Shown here: one piece after another, positions 26,862 through 35,193 of the stretch
Numbering within the stretch: position 1 is the first letter of the stretch
How the letters are laid out: each line of letters opens with the position of its first letter
Assembly (NCBI RefSeq): GCF_000389965.1
Contig: NC_021191.1
Location: 1,117,501-1,181,500, forward strand
Length of the DNA: 64,000 nucleotides
Source: Actinoplanes sp. N902-109
GTDB taxonomy: Bacteria > Actinomycetota > Actinomycetes > Mycobacteriales > Micromonosporaceae
Direction of reading: 5' to 3'
Made by a program: the position numbers and the translations under genes
Notes under the pieces: model-generated
Told to the model about the DNA's origin: nothing
Databases searched by the model: none
The model's input: the letters and a program-made list of their open reading frames with translations, nothing else

Positions 26862-26879
26862 CGAACACTCCCGAACACT
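26862..26879 (-). promoter_or_regulatory. Candidate DeoR operator: two AGTGTTCG direct repeats
   Basis: CGAACACT (minus strand AGTGTTCG) occurs at 26862-26869 and 26872-26879, ten bases apart, one helical turn. It lies about 60-80 bases upstream of the deoR-galT start. TGTTCG-like words are common in DeoR-family operators. Autoregulation is inferred. Confidence 0.45.
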
Positions 26880-26911
26880 ACCTGGTGAGCGGGTGTGCGC
26901 AAAAGAGTGTG

Positions 26912-27829
26912 TTAGATACCTCGTCCGCGTTTGTGCAAGGCCGACAACACGTTCTCGACCTTCACCGCCCCGGTCATCGCAGCCAGGGCGATCGCCGTGC
27001 GCGGTTCCTTCCAGTTGGCGCGGACTGCTTCCTTGCTGAACTGCCAGGCCTGGGCGCGGTTGCCGCTGGCCGCCGACCAGCACGCGAGCTGCCCGTACAC
27101 GCGGGCCGCGCCGGGGCGGCAGCCGCTGATCTCCGGGTGGCGTTGCATCATCCAGCGCAGCGAGGAGATCTTCGTGGCGTACTCGTAGGCGTAGTGCGAC
27201 GTGCGGCCCCACAGCACCCGCACCAGCGGTTCGTCGAGGTGCACGATCGGCGCCCGGCGGGCCGCTCGCAGCAGCAGGTCCCAGTCCTCGTTCTGGCTGC
27301 CCGGGGCGTCCTCGGCGACCAGCCCGATGCCGTCGTCGTTCAGCGCCTCGCGGCGGATGAGGAACGACGAGGAGTGCAGCATCGCCATCCGCGAGCGGGC
27401 CAGCTCGTCGATGGTCACCCGGCTGCGACCGGCCAGCCGTGGCGTGGTCTTGCCCTCGAACTCCACCTCGATCGCACACGTGGCGAACTCAGAATCGGGT
27501 TCGGCCAGCAGCGCGGCGACCTGCCGGCGCAATTTGTCCGGTGCCCACTCGTCATCGTCGTCGCAGAACGCCACATAGTCGGTGTCGAGCGCGAGAATGC
27601 CGGTGTTGCGGGCACCGGCCAGGCCCGAGGTGCGCCAGTTGGTCAGCACCAGCACCGGGTTGCCCTCGGTGGAGGCCAGCAGGTAGTCGGGTTCGGTCTG
27701 GTCGTACACGACGACGACCTTGATCTCGCCGGGGTAGCGCTGCTCGCGGACCGCCGCGATCGCCTTGCGCACCAGCTGCGGGCGGTTGCGGGTGGGGATC
27801 ACGACGCCCACCGACGGCCAGTTCATCAT
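26912..27829 (-). CDS. Family 2 glycosyltransferase
   Basis: The 305-residue GT-A fold enzyme adds a sugar from a nucleotide donor, probably to a lipid-linked or exported glycan. It starts SVGVVIPTRNRPQLVRKAIAAV, with the donor-binding YDQTEPD, GLAGARNTGI and the metal-binding acidic run AFCDDDDEW. The acceptor-side motif NEDWDLLLRA (ED) is present. After residue ~230 there is a helical tail with a small repeat-like region (GCRPGAARVYGQLACWSAASGNRAQAWQFSKEA). The start is the first of two ATGs, after GGAGG, and overlaps the stop of the sulfotransferase upstream (ATGA), so both are one unit. It is the last gene of the locus on this strand. Confidence 0.9.
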   Translation of the reverse strand: MMNWPSVGVVIPTRNRPQLVRKAIAAVREQRYPGEIKVVVVYDQTEPDYLLASTEGNPVLVLTNWRTSGLAGARNTGILALDTDYVAFCDDDDEWAPDKLRRQVAALLAEPDSEFATCAIEVEFEGKTTPRLAGRSRVTIDELARSRMAMLHSSSFLIRREALNDDGIGLVAEDAPGSQNEDWDLLLRAARRAPIVHLDEPLVRVLWGRTSHYAYEYATKISSLRWMMQRHPEISGCRPGAARVYGQLACWSAASGNRAQAWQFSKEAVRANWKEPRTAIALAAMTGAVKVENVLSALHKRGRGI

Positions 27830-28752
27830 GCCTCCACAGAGATGGGATAGCCGTACGCACGCAGCATGGGCGCGCACACGGCACCGACGAGCCGCCGCTG
27901 GTTGCTCGGGAGCGAGTGCACCCAGGCGTCGTCGCGGCGCAGCGGCAGGCGCCCGACCGTGAAGCGCATCGGATTGCCGGCCGCGCTGTGCCCGACCCCC
28001 AGATCGGCGTAGCCGTCGCCGAGGAAGGTCAGGTCCGCGTCGGCGACCGGGACGCCGGCGAACTCGGCCAGCTCGTGCAGCGCGAACCGGGGATCGGTGA
28101 GGAACTGCTCGTACTGGATCCGGTGGACCGCGACACCGCGCCGGGCGAGCAGGCCGAACGCGGCATTGTGGGCGTTCCACAGCAGGGCCGAGCGCCCCGG
28201 GGAATACCGGGTCATCTCGGCACTGCCGTCGGTCTCCGGCCGGGAAACCGTCTTGGTCCAGGAGTACGCGACCCCGCGCGCGTCCCGCACCACGTGCACC
28301 ACCCGCAGGTCGACGTCGTCCGCCCAGCGCAGCACGTGGGCCAGCGCGCTGTGCTTGGAGGAGTCGACAACGACCGCGGCACCGGAGACCTCGGCGGCGG
28401 CGGCGTAGACCCGGGCGTAGAAGCTCGCGTACTCCCGTACCTGGGGGTCGGGGGTCGTGGCGTTGGCGAGCCGCGGGATGAAGCGGGTGCGTTCCACGGC
28501 GTCGCGCAGCTCGTGGATGCGCTCCACGTCCACGGTCGCCCAGCCACCGAACGCCACCTCGCCGACCCGGCGCCAGAACGAACAGGCGGCAAACCGGGCA
28601 CCGCATCCGCACCGCTCGTTGTCCCGGATGTCGCGCTGCCACAAGTGCACGATCTCGCCGAGCGCGCACACCGAAGGCAGCTCGCCGAGCAGGCGCTCGA
28701 CGAGCGTGGTACCGCTTCGTCCTAATCCGCCCAGATAAAGTACTCGTGCCAC
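27826..28752 (-). CDS. PAPS-dependent sulfotransferase
   Basis: The 308-residue sulfotransferase should move sulfate from PAPS to a carbohydrate or similar acceptor. The 5'-phosphosulfate loop is GGLGRSGTTLVERLL (8-22), and the 3'-phosphate region is VVDSSKHSALAHVL followed by VHVVRDARGVAYSW. Between them are four Cys (RCGCGARFAAC...), which could bind a metal or form disulfides. The start GTG at 28752 follows the promoter region shared with the divergent wecG-like gene. It overlaps the GT2 gene in an ATGA arrangement. It is a second sulfotransferase for the locus, of a different subfamily from the one at 33.1-34.0 kb. The acceptor is unknown. Confidence 0.88.
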   Translation of the reverse strand: MARVLYLGGLGRSGTTLVERLLGELPSVCALGEIVHLWQRDIRDNERCGCGARFAACSFWRRVGEVAFGGWATVDVERIHELRDAVERTRFIPRLANATTPDPQVREYASFYARVYAAAAEVSGAAVVVDSSKHSALAHVLRWADDVDLRVVHVVRDARGVAYSWTKTVSRPETDGSAEMTRYSPGRSALLWNAHNAAFGLLARRGVAVHRIQYEQFLTDPRFALHELAEFAGVPVADADLTFLGDGYADLGVGHSAAGNPMRFTVGRLPLRRDDAWVHSLPSNQRRLVGAVCAPMLRAYGYPISVEA

Positions 28753-28772
28753 TTTGGCCCACCTTCGTTCGT

Positions 28773-28793
28773 TTCGCTCCTATAACGAGCGAA
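28773..28793. promoter_or_regulatory. Inverted repeat enclosing a TATAAC -10 between divergent glycan genes
   Basis: TTCGCTC (28773-28779) and GAGCGAA (28787-28793) form a perfect 7-bp inverted repeat around CTATAAC. TATAAC (28781-28786) is a good -10 for the plus-strand wecG-like gene. A protein on the palindrome would block it, and possibly the divergent sulfotransferase too. GAAGGAGG at 28801-28808 is the ribosome binding site. Confidence 0.5.
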
Positions 28794-28812
28794 CAAGGCT
28801 GAAGGAGGCGTA

Positions 28813-29595
28813 GTGCTCATCGAGGCTTTCGACCGCGTGCGACTCGACGGCACGGGGTTCGACCCGATCACCGAGGGGGAGGTGGTCGCGGTGGTCCGCG
28901 AGGCGATCGCGGCCGGCCGGGGCGGGCGGATCGTCACCCCGAACATCGACATCCTGCGGCAGGCGAGGCGGGACCCGGCAGTGCGCACCTACCTGGAGGA
29001 CGCCGACCTGATCGTGGCCGACGGCATGCCGTTGGTGTGGGCGAGCCGGCTCAGCGGGACACCGCTGCCCGAACGGGTGGCCGGCAGCAGCCTGATCCGG
29101 TCGCTCTCGGCCGGGCTGGGCCGGGATGGCCGGTCAGTCTTCCTGATCGGTGGCGCGCCGGCCCACGACGGGCTCGCGCACGGTGCCGCCCGGGCCGCCG
29201 AGCGACTGGCCGCCGAGTGCCCGGGACTGCGGATCGCCGGCACTCTCTGCCCGGAATATGGCTTTGAAACCGACATTCCGGCGTACGACGCCATGTGCTC
29301 GACGGTGGCGGCGGCGCAACCTGACGTGGTGTTCGTCGGGCTCGGCTTCCCCAAGCAGGAGACCGTCGTCAACCGGCTGCGCGAGGTCCTGCCCAGCGCC
29401 TGGTACCTGGGCTGCGGGGCGGCGGTCAACTTCGTGGCCGGGGATGTCGGGCGGGCCCCGCGCTGGATGCAGCGCAGCGGGCTGGAGTGGGCGCATCGGC
29501 TGGGCACGGAACCACGCCGGTTGGCGGGGCGATACCTGAAGCATGACGCCCCGTACGCGCTCAAACTGCTCGTACAGGCACGCCGCAGCGCGTGA
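28813..29595 (+). CDS. WecG/TagA/CpsF-family glycosyltransferase
   Basis: The 260-residue GT26 enzyme belongs to the family that adds an N-acetylmannosamine-type residue to undecaprenyl-diphospho-GlcNAc as the second step of glycan assembly. Motifs include VTPNIDILRQARRDPAVRTYLEDADLIVADGMPLVWASRL (the catalytic Thr/Asp region), FLIGGAP, VFVGLGFPKQE and GAAVNFVAGDVGRAPRWMQRSGLEWAHRL. The GTG start follows GAAGGAGG. It is the only plus-strand gene between two minus-strand blocks of the glycan locus and ends in a strong terminator, so it is transcribed alone. No initiating phosphoglycosyltransferase is seen in the window. Confidence 0.92.
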   Translation: MLIEAFDRVRLDGTGFDPITEGEVVAVVREAIAAGRGGRIVTPNIDILRQARRDPAVRTYLEDADLIVADGMPLVWASRLSGTPLPERVAGSSLIRSLSAGLGRDGRSVFLIGGAPAHDGLAHGAARAAERLAAECPGLRIAGTLCPEYGFETDIPAYDAMCSTVAAAQPDVVFVGLGFPKQETVVNRLREVLPSAWYLGCGAAVNFVAGDVGRAPRWMQRSGLEWAHRLGTEPRRLAGRYLKHDAPYALKLLVQARRSA

Positions 29596-29601
29596 GTCAC
29601 C

Positions 29602-29632
29602 CGTCGGGGGCCGGTACGTCCGGCCCCCGACG
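29602..29632. terminator. Bidirectional terminator between wecG-like gene and GH26 gene
   Basis: A perfect 13-bp stem (CGTCGGGGGCCGG, 29602-29614; partner 29620-29632) has a 5-base loop. It lies between two convergent stops, which are only 43 bases apart. Confidence 0.85.
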
Positions 29633-29638
29633 GCGTGC

Positions 29639-30673
29639 TCAGGGATTGAAGTACGGATCCCGGGTCAGCTTGGTGAACGCCTGGAACGCGGGACGGTCCC
29701 CGGCCAGCTGGAACTGCTGCTTCGGCCCGTTGCCCGCCGGGTCGGACTCGAAGTAGACCACCGCCTTGATCTGTGGGTTCGCCTTGAACGTGCGCTCGGC
29801 GTCGCGCAGCCAGGCGGCCCGAGCCGCCGACCCCCACGCCTTGGCGACCCCGAACTCGCCGATGATGATCGGCTTCGGGTGCTGCGCGGCCCAGGTCAGG
29901 TACGGGCCCATGAGCCGCCCGATCGGCGCGAAGTCGTTGCCGGCGTAGACGTCCACGCAGGTCCAGTCCACCTGGTCGTCGCCGGGGTAGAACGCCGGTG
30001 CGTCGCCGCGGGCGAAACCCTCGGCGGTCGGGCACCAGACCCAGGAGACGTTCTTCGCGTGCTCCTCGGCGAAGACCTGCCGGATGTGCTGGTACGCGGC
30101 GACATAGTCGGGCCCCGACCACATCGTGGCCCGCAGATTGGGCCGGTCCATCTCCCACCGCACCCGCAGCAGGACCGGCTTCTTCACCTTGCGGATGGCC
30201 CGGGCCTGCTCGCGGATCAGCCGGTCGTGCTCGCCCGCGGTGATCGAGCGGTTGTCGCCGGTGGCCCAGCTGACCATCAGCGTCGCACCCCGGTCGAGGA
30301 ACTCCTTGTCGGACTCGGTGCCGACGAGCTGGTCGAAGCGCCGGTACGTGTTCACGATGTCCAGCGGCCGGCCCAGCTCGCCCTCCAGGGCGTCGACGGC
30401 TTCGACCCGGCCGTCGTGGGTCAGCGCATCCGGTTTGATCCAGGCGCCCAGGTACGCCCCCGTCGACGGTGGCTCGAACGGTCCGGCCTCGAACGGCCCG
30501 GGATCGACCGCGACGGCCGTCGGCGGGCTGGTCAGATCGGGCGCCGGCGTGGGCGCGGGCTCGGCCCGCCGGTGCGAGGTGCAACCGGCGAGCACGAGTA
30601 CGAGCACAGCCGCCAGGGCGACGGCGGTGGTGGGGCGCTTTGTCGGCGACAGGGGATCGGCGGCGCGGCGCAT
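29639..30673 (-). CDS. GH26-like glycoside hydrolase lipoprotein
   Basis: The 344-residue lipoprotein has lipobox VLAGC (Cys31) and a Pro/Ala linker to about residue 70. A TIM-barrel domain of the GH26 (beta-mannanase-like) type follows. The likely acid/base Glu is in VRWEMDRPN (E174) and the nucleophile in IIIGEFGVAKAW (E273); other family features are LMVSWATGDNRSI and VSWVWCPTAEGF with DWTCVDVYAG. It could trim or release the polysaccharide made by this locus at the outer face of the membrane, or act as a catabolic mannanase. It is six bases from the methyltransferase gene upstream, so it ends the minus-strand glycan operon. Confidence 0.85.
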   Translation of the reverse strand: MRRAADPLSPTKRPTTAVALAAVLVLVLAGCTSHRRAEPAPTPAPDLTSPPTAVAVDPGPFEAGPFEPPSTGAYLGAWIKPDALTHDGRVEAVDALEGELGRPLDIVNTYRRFDQLVGTESDKEFLDRGATLMVSWATGDNRSITAGEHDRLIREQARAIRKVKKPVLLRVRWEMDRPNLRATMWSGPDYVAAYQHIRQVFAEEHAKNVSWVWCPTAEGFARGDAPAFYPGDDQVDWTCVDVYAGNDFAPIGRLMGPYLTWAAQHPKPIIIGEFGVAKAWGSAARAAWLRDAERTFKANPQIKAVVYFESDPAGNGPKQQFQLAGDRPAFQAFTKLTRDPYFNP

Positions 30674-30678
30674 GGCGG

Positions 30679-31410
30679 CTACCTCTTCCGGCGGGCCGTG
30701 TAGAGGACGTTGACCGCGAAGCCATCCGTGCCCGGCAGCGCCCGTGCCGCCGCGTCGGCCGCGCGGGCCAGCGGGTTCTTGTTGAGCGACTCGGTCAGCA
30801 TCGAGAAGCCGGTGCGGTCGACGATCCCGAAGCCGTGCCGGTCCAGCAGCCGCACGATCTCGTCGTGGGACAGCTCGGCGAACCAGCGCCGGCCCGAGTG
30901 CCGGCGGGCGCGCAGGTGCCGGACAGATCCGGCGTTCCCATGGTTTTCAACGACCAGCAGTCCCGCGTCCGGGGTGGGCAGCGCCTTGGCCGCGAACGCG
31001 ATGGCCCGGTCGCGGACCGCATCGTCCACATTGAGCAGCAGCCGGAACATGGTCACGATCGCCGGGTGGCCGGCCGGCACCGGGTTGGGCACCGGGCCGT
31101 CGGCGGCGATCTGGTGCCACTCGGCCTGCGAGCCGACCTCCGCGGCCTTGGCCATCATCTCGGCCGAGGTGTCGTAGCCGTGCGCCTCCCGGACCAGGCC
31201 GTGCAGCGTACGGATGGCACGCCCGGTGCCGCAGGCGAAGTCGTGCTGCACCGGCAGGTTACGGCCGAACTCGCGCTGCACCAGCGTGCGCAGATACGCC
31301 TGCTGACGCGCGTTGATCTGCGAGGCGTAGCTGTCCGGCGCGTAGGTGACGTGTTCGTACTTGGCGACGGCGTCCGCGTCCTGGAACACCTTGGTGTACT
31401 CGGTGGTCAA
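30679..31410 (-). CDS. SAM-dependent methyltransferase (TTG start)
   Basis: The 243-residue class I methyltransferase has the SAM-binding motif I HDFACGTGRAIRTL near residue 56, followed by GYDTSAEMMAKA and a post-I region. A positively charged stretch (RHLRARRHSGRRW) lies after the core. The start is TTG at 31410, supported by AAGGAGG with five bases of spacing; no closer ATG or GTG gives this N-terminus. It may O-methylate a sugar of the exported glycan, or cap its non-reducing end, but the acceptor is not known. It is 56 bases downstream of the flippase gene. Confidence 0.87.
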   Translation of the reverse strand: MTTEYTKVFQDADAVAKYEHVTYAPDSYASQINARQQAYLRTLVQREFGRNLPVQHDFACGTGRAIRTLHGLVREAHGYDTSAEMMAKAAEVGSQAEWHQIAADGPVPNPVPAGHPAIVTMFRLLLNVDDAVRDRAIAFAAKALPTPDAGLLVVENHGNAGSVRHLRARRHSGRRWFAELSHDEIVRLLDRHGFGIVDRTGFSMLTESLNKNPLARAADAAARALPGTDGFAVNVLYTARRKR

Positions 31411-31466
31411 CCGATCCTCCTTGACTAGATGACGGCCGGGAAAGGCTTGGCGAGGCGGTGCAAGGC

Positions 31467-33092
31467 TCAGCGGGGCGATGGGGAAGGCCTGGCCGGCGGC
31501 GGGGGAGGCTCAGCGGCAGGGGTGGAGGACGGCGCCGGGCGGTGGCGCCGCGGACCGGGCGAGAAGGCGCCCAGGGCCAGCCGGCCGCGCAGCAGCCACG
31601 CGCCGGCCAGGAACGCGGGCACCGCCAGGCAGGTGGCGACGACCAGCCCGGCTGTCCCGCCGCCGGTCACCGCCAGCACGATCCGCGGCAGCACGGCGAA
31701 GCAGACCACCGACAGCACCCCCGCGGTCAGCGTCCCGGCCCCGAACGGGTGCAGCCTCGCCGCCCGGGCCACCTGAACCAGCGGCAGCAGGTTGTTGGCC
31801 ACCATCGCGCAGGCCAGCCCGACGGCGGCGCCGAACGCACCGTGCCGGGGGATGAGCAGCACGTCCAGGCCGATGGTCACGCCCAGCGCCACCAGCACGT
31901 TGACCAGGTTCCACGAGGTGCGCCCGGCCATCGCCAGCACCATGTCGACCATGCCGCAGCCGGTGGCGACGAGCATCGCGCACGCCAGCACGACGACCAC
32001 CGGGGTGCCCGCGGTGTACTGCTCGCCGAACAGCCGCAGGTAGATCGGCGCGTACAGGATCACCAGCAGGTTGATCGGCCAGGTCACCAGCACCAGCCAG
32101 CCGGTCGCCGTCTGGTAGAGGTGCCGCGCGGTGCCCCGGTCGCCGGTGGCCAGGGCCTCGGCGAGCCGGGGTTGCACCGACTGGGAGATGCCCTGGTTGG
32201 CGAATTGGATCAGCACGACGAACCGCCCCGCCACGGCATAGCCGGCCGCTGCGGCGAGACCGCCGAGCGCGGCCACGAGCAGCACGTCCACCCGTTGCAG
32301 GGCGAGCTGGGCGACGCTGGCCAGCGCCCGCGGACCGGTGAAGCGCCAGAAATCGCGGCGCAGGCCGAGCGTCTCGCTGCGCCGGACGCGGTAGGAGGCC
32401 GGCTTGCCCGCGAGGTAGATCCGGCGCAGGGTCACCGCGGCCAGGATCGTGACCGGCAGGTACGGCACAGCCCACGCGAAGGCGAGCACGGGCAGCGCCG
32501 CCGTGGTCCACAGCGCAGCGACGAAGACCGCGCCCATGCACAGCAGTTGCAGACCACTGCGCAGAACGCGGTCCAGCATGACCGTCGGCCGCATCGCCTT
32601 GTAGCCGCGGGTGGCGGTGAGCAGGGCATCGGTCAGCGCCTGCAACGGCAGGAAGACGGCCAGGACGCGCAGCCCGGTGGTGTGCCCGGCGAGCACATGT
32701 GCCGAGCCGGGCGCGGTGAGGTGCGCGATCGCCGGTGCCTGCCACCACATCGCGGCACCGAGCAGCAGCGCCAGCACCGTGACCGGGAGCAGGCCGGTGC
32801 GCAGGCAGGCGCCGAGCAGGTGCTCGCGACCGGTGGCGCGGAGCCGGGCGAGCCAGTAGACCAGGCCGGTTTGCGTACCCAGTTTGGCCAGGCCGCCACC
32901 CAGCACGAAGGCCGCGGTGGCCGCGAAGAACGCGCCCGCCTGCTCGGCACCGAGGACGCGGGCGACGATCCAGGTGACCACCACCCCGGTGCCGCCGGCC
33001 AGCGCCGAGCCGATCATGTTGGCCAGGCCGCCGCGGGCCACGCCGCGCGTGCCCCGGGGTGCGGGGATGGGCTCCGCGGCGACGGTTGTCAT
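31467..33092 (-). CDS. Wzx-like polysaccharide flippase (MOP superfamily)
   Basis: The 541-residue protein has about 14 hydrophobic helices, from GGLANMIGSALAGGTGVVVTWIVARVLG onward, and a Pro-rich cytoplasmic tail. The pattern (an early GLANMIG, GLVYWLAR, FANQGISQSVQPRLAEALATGD after helix 8) is that of the MOP/MVF-type polysaccharide exporters. It should flip the lipid-linked repeat unit across the membrane for polymerisation by the Wzy-like protein of the same locus. The start overlaps the stop of the sulfotransferase gene upstream by four bases (ATGA). About 30 C-terminal residues are Pro/Ser/Ala-rich and probably disordered. Confidence 0.9.
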   Translation of the reverse strand: MTTVAAEPIPAPRGTRGVARGGLANMIGSALAGGTGVVVTWIVARVLGAEQAGAFFAATAAFVLGGGLAKLGTQTGLVYWLARLRATGREHLLGACLRTGLLPVTVLALLLGAAMWWQAPAIAHLTAPGSAHVLAGHTTGLRVLAVFLPLQALTDALLTATRGYKAMRPTVMLDRVLRSGLQLLCMGAVFVAALWTTAALPVLAFAWAVPYLPVTILAAVTLRRIYLAGKPASYRVRRSETLGLRRDFWRFTGPRALASVAQLALQRVDVLLVAALGGLAAAAGYAVAGRFVVLIQFANQGISQSVQPRLAEALATGDRGTARHLYQTATGWLVLVTWPINLLVILYAPIYLRLFGEQYTAGTPVVVVLACAMLVATGCGMVDMVLAMAGRTSWNLVNVLVALGVTIGLDVLLIPRHGAFGAAVGLACAMVANNLLPLVQVARAARLHPFGAGTLTAGVLSVVCFAVLPRIVLAVTGGGTAGLVVATCLAVPAFLAGAWLLRGRLALGAFSPGPRRHRPAPSSTPAAEPPPPPARPSPSPR

Positions 33093-33967
33093 GCCTGACG
33101 CCAGATCGGAATGCGTCCCAGCCAGGTGATCAAGGCCTCGTCATGCGCCGCGTAGTGGCTGGACAGCTCCCGCCGCAGCCCGGGGTCCATGTCGGACTGC
33201 CGCGGCCGGGCGTTGTGCCGCTCGAACTCCGGGTGCCCGAGGTCGGCCGGGAGGCCGAGGAACGCGCACACCTCGTCGTACACCTGCTCGGGCTGGGCGA
33301 AGAAACGCTCGCTCTCGACCACGTGGATGCGTTCGCGCCCGACGTGCTGGGCCATGACGCTCAGGTACCGGGCGTACTCGCCGCGCGCCCGATAGGCGTG
33401 GTGCTGGTGGGCGAACGAGTAGTACGTCGGGTCGGCCGCGAGTTTGTCCTCCTGGCGGTGCAGCCGGGCCGGTTCGAGCGCCAGTGCGTTGCCGAAGTCG
33501 CGTTCGGTCTCGAAGCCGCGGGCCACCTCGTGGTGGTGCTGCGAGTAGGCCCGTTCGACCGGGTCGCGCACCAGCACCAGCAGCTTCGCGCCGGGCAGAT
33601 CGGCGGCGATCCGGGCCGCCGCCTGCGGGTGGTACATGTAGTACGGGCTCGACTCGAACGTCTGCGCGGGCACGCCGTACCGTTCGCGGATCTTCTCGGC
33701 GTGCCGGTGCAGCGGGAAGTGCCCCTTGTACCAGGACATCCCACGCTCGTACGAGACGTCGAAGTAGTGCACACCCTTGTGCAGCACGGCCTTGAGTACG
33801 GCGGGGTGGGCGGCGAGCGCGCGATAGAGCGACGTCGTGCCGCAGCGCTGCCCGCCGCAGATGAGGAAGGACGGCGTCATCCGGCTCGGTGCGGTGAGCC
33901 GGCCGTAGGAGCGCGACCCCAGGTGGACGAAGCGCTTGACCGGTGCGGGGACGTTCCGGACGTTCAT
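33089..33967 (-). CDS. PAPS-dependent sulfotransferase (carbohydrate type)
   Basis: The 292-residue protein resembles carbohydrate/heparan-type sulfotransferases. The 5'-phosphosulfate loop is ICGGQRCGTTSLYRAL (36-51), the 3'-phosphate motif is LLVLVRDPVERAYSQHHHE, and a late HNARP segment is also seen in that family. Likely acceptor-side sequence is KGVHYFDVSYERGMSWYKGHFP. It sits between the phosphotransferase-like gene (one-base overlap, TGATG) and the flippase gene (four-base overlap), so it acts on the same product. As it precedes the flippase and lacks a signal peptide, sulfation is likely at the inner face before export. PAPS may come from the kinase coded at 38.4-39.9 kb. Confidence 0.92.
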   Translation of the reverse strand: MNVRNVPAPVKRFVHLGSRSYGRLTAPSRMTPSFLICGGQRCGTTSLYRALAAHPAVLKAVLHKGVHYFDVSYERGMSWYKGHFPLHRHAEKIRERYGVPAQTFESSPYYMYHPQAAARIAADLPGAKLLVLVRDPVERAYSQHHHEVARGFETERDFGNALALEPARLHRQEDKLAADPTYYSFAHQHHAYRARGEYARYLSVMAQHVGRERIHVVESERFFAQPEQVYDEVCAFLGLPADLGHPEFERHNARPRQSDMDPGLRRELSSHYAAHDEALITWLGRIPIWRQA

Positions 33968-35193
33968 CAGAGTTCCTCAACCCTTCGAATGAGTACGGGA
34001 AGCAGCCACGTCCCGAGCACTCCCAGGCGCGCACCGGCCTCGGCCTGCCGGTCGGTGAGATAACGCGCGGCCAGGTCGACCAGGTACAACAGGGCGGTGA
34101 GCTCGCGGACGTCCTCGGCCACGCCGAACGGGGCGAGCAGCTCACCGGCCCGGCGGACGGTCGCCTCCACCGCGGCGGCGGCGTCCCCGCTGGACTGGAT
34201 GCGCCGCTGCAGCTCGTGGTGCATGGCGTCGAAGCCGACCGGCACGCCCTTGGCGAACCGCTCCCAGTCCCACACCAGCAGCGCGTCCGCCAGGTTCGCC
34301 ATGTTCCAGGGCGCCCAGTCGCCGTGCCACGCGCCGTACCGCAGGGTCTGGTGGCCGGAGTGCGCCGTCAGCAGCTCGGCCGCCGAGGCCAGCGCGCCGC
34401 CTTCCGGGCGGTCGGCCACGGCGTGCAGCCGCCCGCGCAGCTCGGCCCAGTAGGCGCTGCCGACCAGCGTGCCGGTGTTGTAGCCGCAGCACCCGGCGAT
34501 GTCCAGCATGGCGGCGGTGAGCCGGCGCTGGGTGAGCGGTGCCCGGGGCAGCCACACCGGGAGCGCGGACTGGATGAGCACCTGCGAATCGCGCCACTGA
34601 CCGGCGTGCAGCACGGTCGGGACGGTCAGCTTGCTGAGGCCCACGGTGCCCAGCGCGGTCAGTGCGGCGGTCTCGGCCTTGACCAGCCGCTGGGTCAGCG
34701 GGCCGGTGCCGAGCTTGCCGAAGCCGAACGTCTCGCCGTCCGGGCTGATCAGTTGCAGGACCGGTTTCCGGTTGGCCCGGGCCGGTCCGATGTGGATGCT
34801 CACCGACACCTCGCGCCCGAGGGCCTCGCGCAGGTAGCCGTCGATGCTCGCCTCGGCCGGCCCGGTGATCCGGATCCGGTCGCGCAGCAGCACGCTCGAC
34901 GCGCCGGTGCGCAGCGCCGCCACCACCGCGTCGCGCTTGAACCGCGCGGCGCGGGACTGCGGTTCGGCATAGCGGCGCACGGCGGCGGCCGCGACCCGCC
35001 GGGACGTCGTGGGCACCAGCAGCCGCGGCCGGCGGGCGTCCGGGACGACGAGGTAGTGGGCGATGGGTGTGCCCGTCCCGGCCGTGCGGGCGCACGGGTC
35101 GGGATAGAGGAGTTCCAGCACCTCGTTCAGGTACTTCGTGCGCAGCGCCGCGTCGCCGGCGGTCAGCTGCGCCGGCGCGGTCTTAACGGGCAT
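33967..35193 (-). CDS. APH-fold (aminoglycoside-phosphotransferase-like) kinase of the glycan locus
   Basis: The 408-residue protein has a C-terminal kinase lobe with the APH signature: the catalytic loop WHGDWAPWNMAN (about 287-298) and the metal-binding VWDWERF. The N-terminal part is longer than in simple APH enzymes and carries a basic region (residues 60-115) plus SIHIGPARANRKPVLQLI, possibly a nucleotide-binding sheet. It could phosphorylate a sugar or lipid intermediate. Nothing suggests antibiotic resistance except the fold, and its coupling to a Wzy-like gene (11-bp overlap) and a sulfotransferase (1-bp overlap) argues for a role in polymer assembly. I do not recognise a characterised orthologue. 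Confidence 0.72.
   Translation of the reverse strand: MPVKTAPAQLTAGDAALRTKYLNEVLELLYPDPCARTAGTGTPIAHYLVVPDARRPRLLVPTTSRRVAAAAVRRYAEPQSRAARFKRDAVVAALRTGASSVLLRDRIRITGPAEASIDGYLREALGREVSVSIHIGPARANRKPVLQLISPDGETFGFGKLGTGPLTQRLVKAETAALTALGTVGLSKLTVPTVLHAGQWRDSQVLIQSALPVWLPRAPLTQRRLTAAMLDIAGCCGYNTGTLVGSAYWAELRGRLHAVADRPEGGALASAAELLTAHSGHQTLRYGAWHGDWAPWNMANLADALLVWDWERFAKGVPVGFDAMHHELQRRIQSSGDAAAAVEATVRRAGELLAPFGVAEDVRELTALLYLVDLAARYLTDRQAEAGARLGVLGTWLLPVLIRRVEEL

Noticed and set aside
26912..28762. Fusion protein of sulfotransferase and glycosyltransferase (616 codons)
   Set aside because: The upstream half of this frame is a shadow of the sulfotransferase, which is coded in another frame; the GT2 starts at an ATG with GGAGG at 27829.
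34000..35193. Antibiotic-resistance aminoglycoside phosphotransferase
   Set aside because: The APH catalytic motifs are present, but the long unknown N-terminus and the overlaps with polymer genes point to glycan assembly; nothing supports drug modification.
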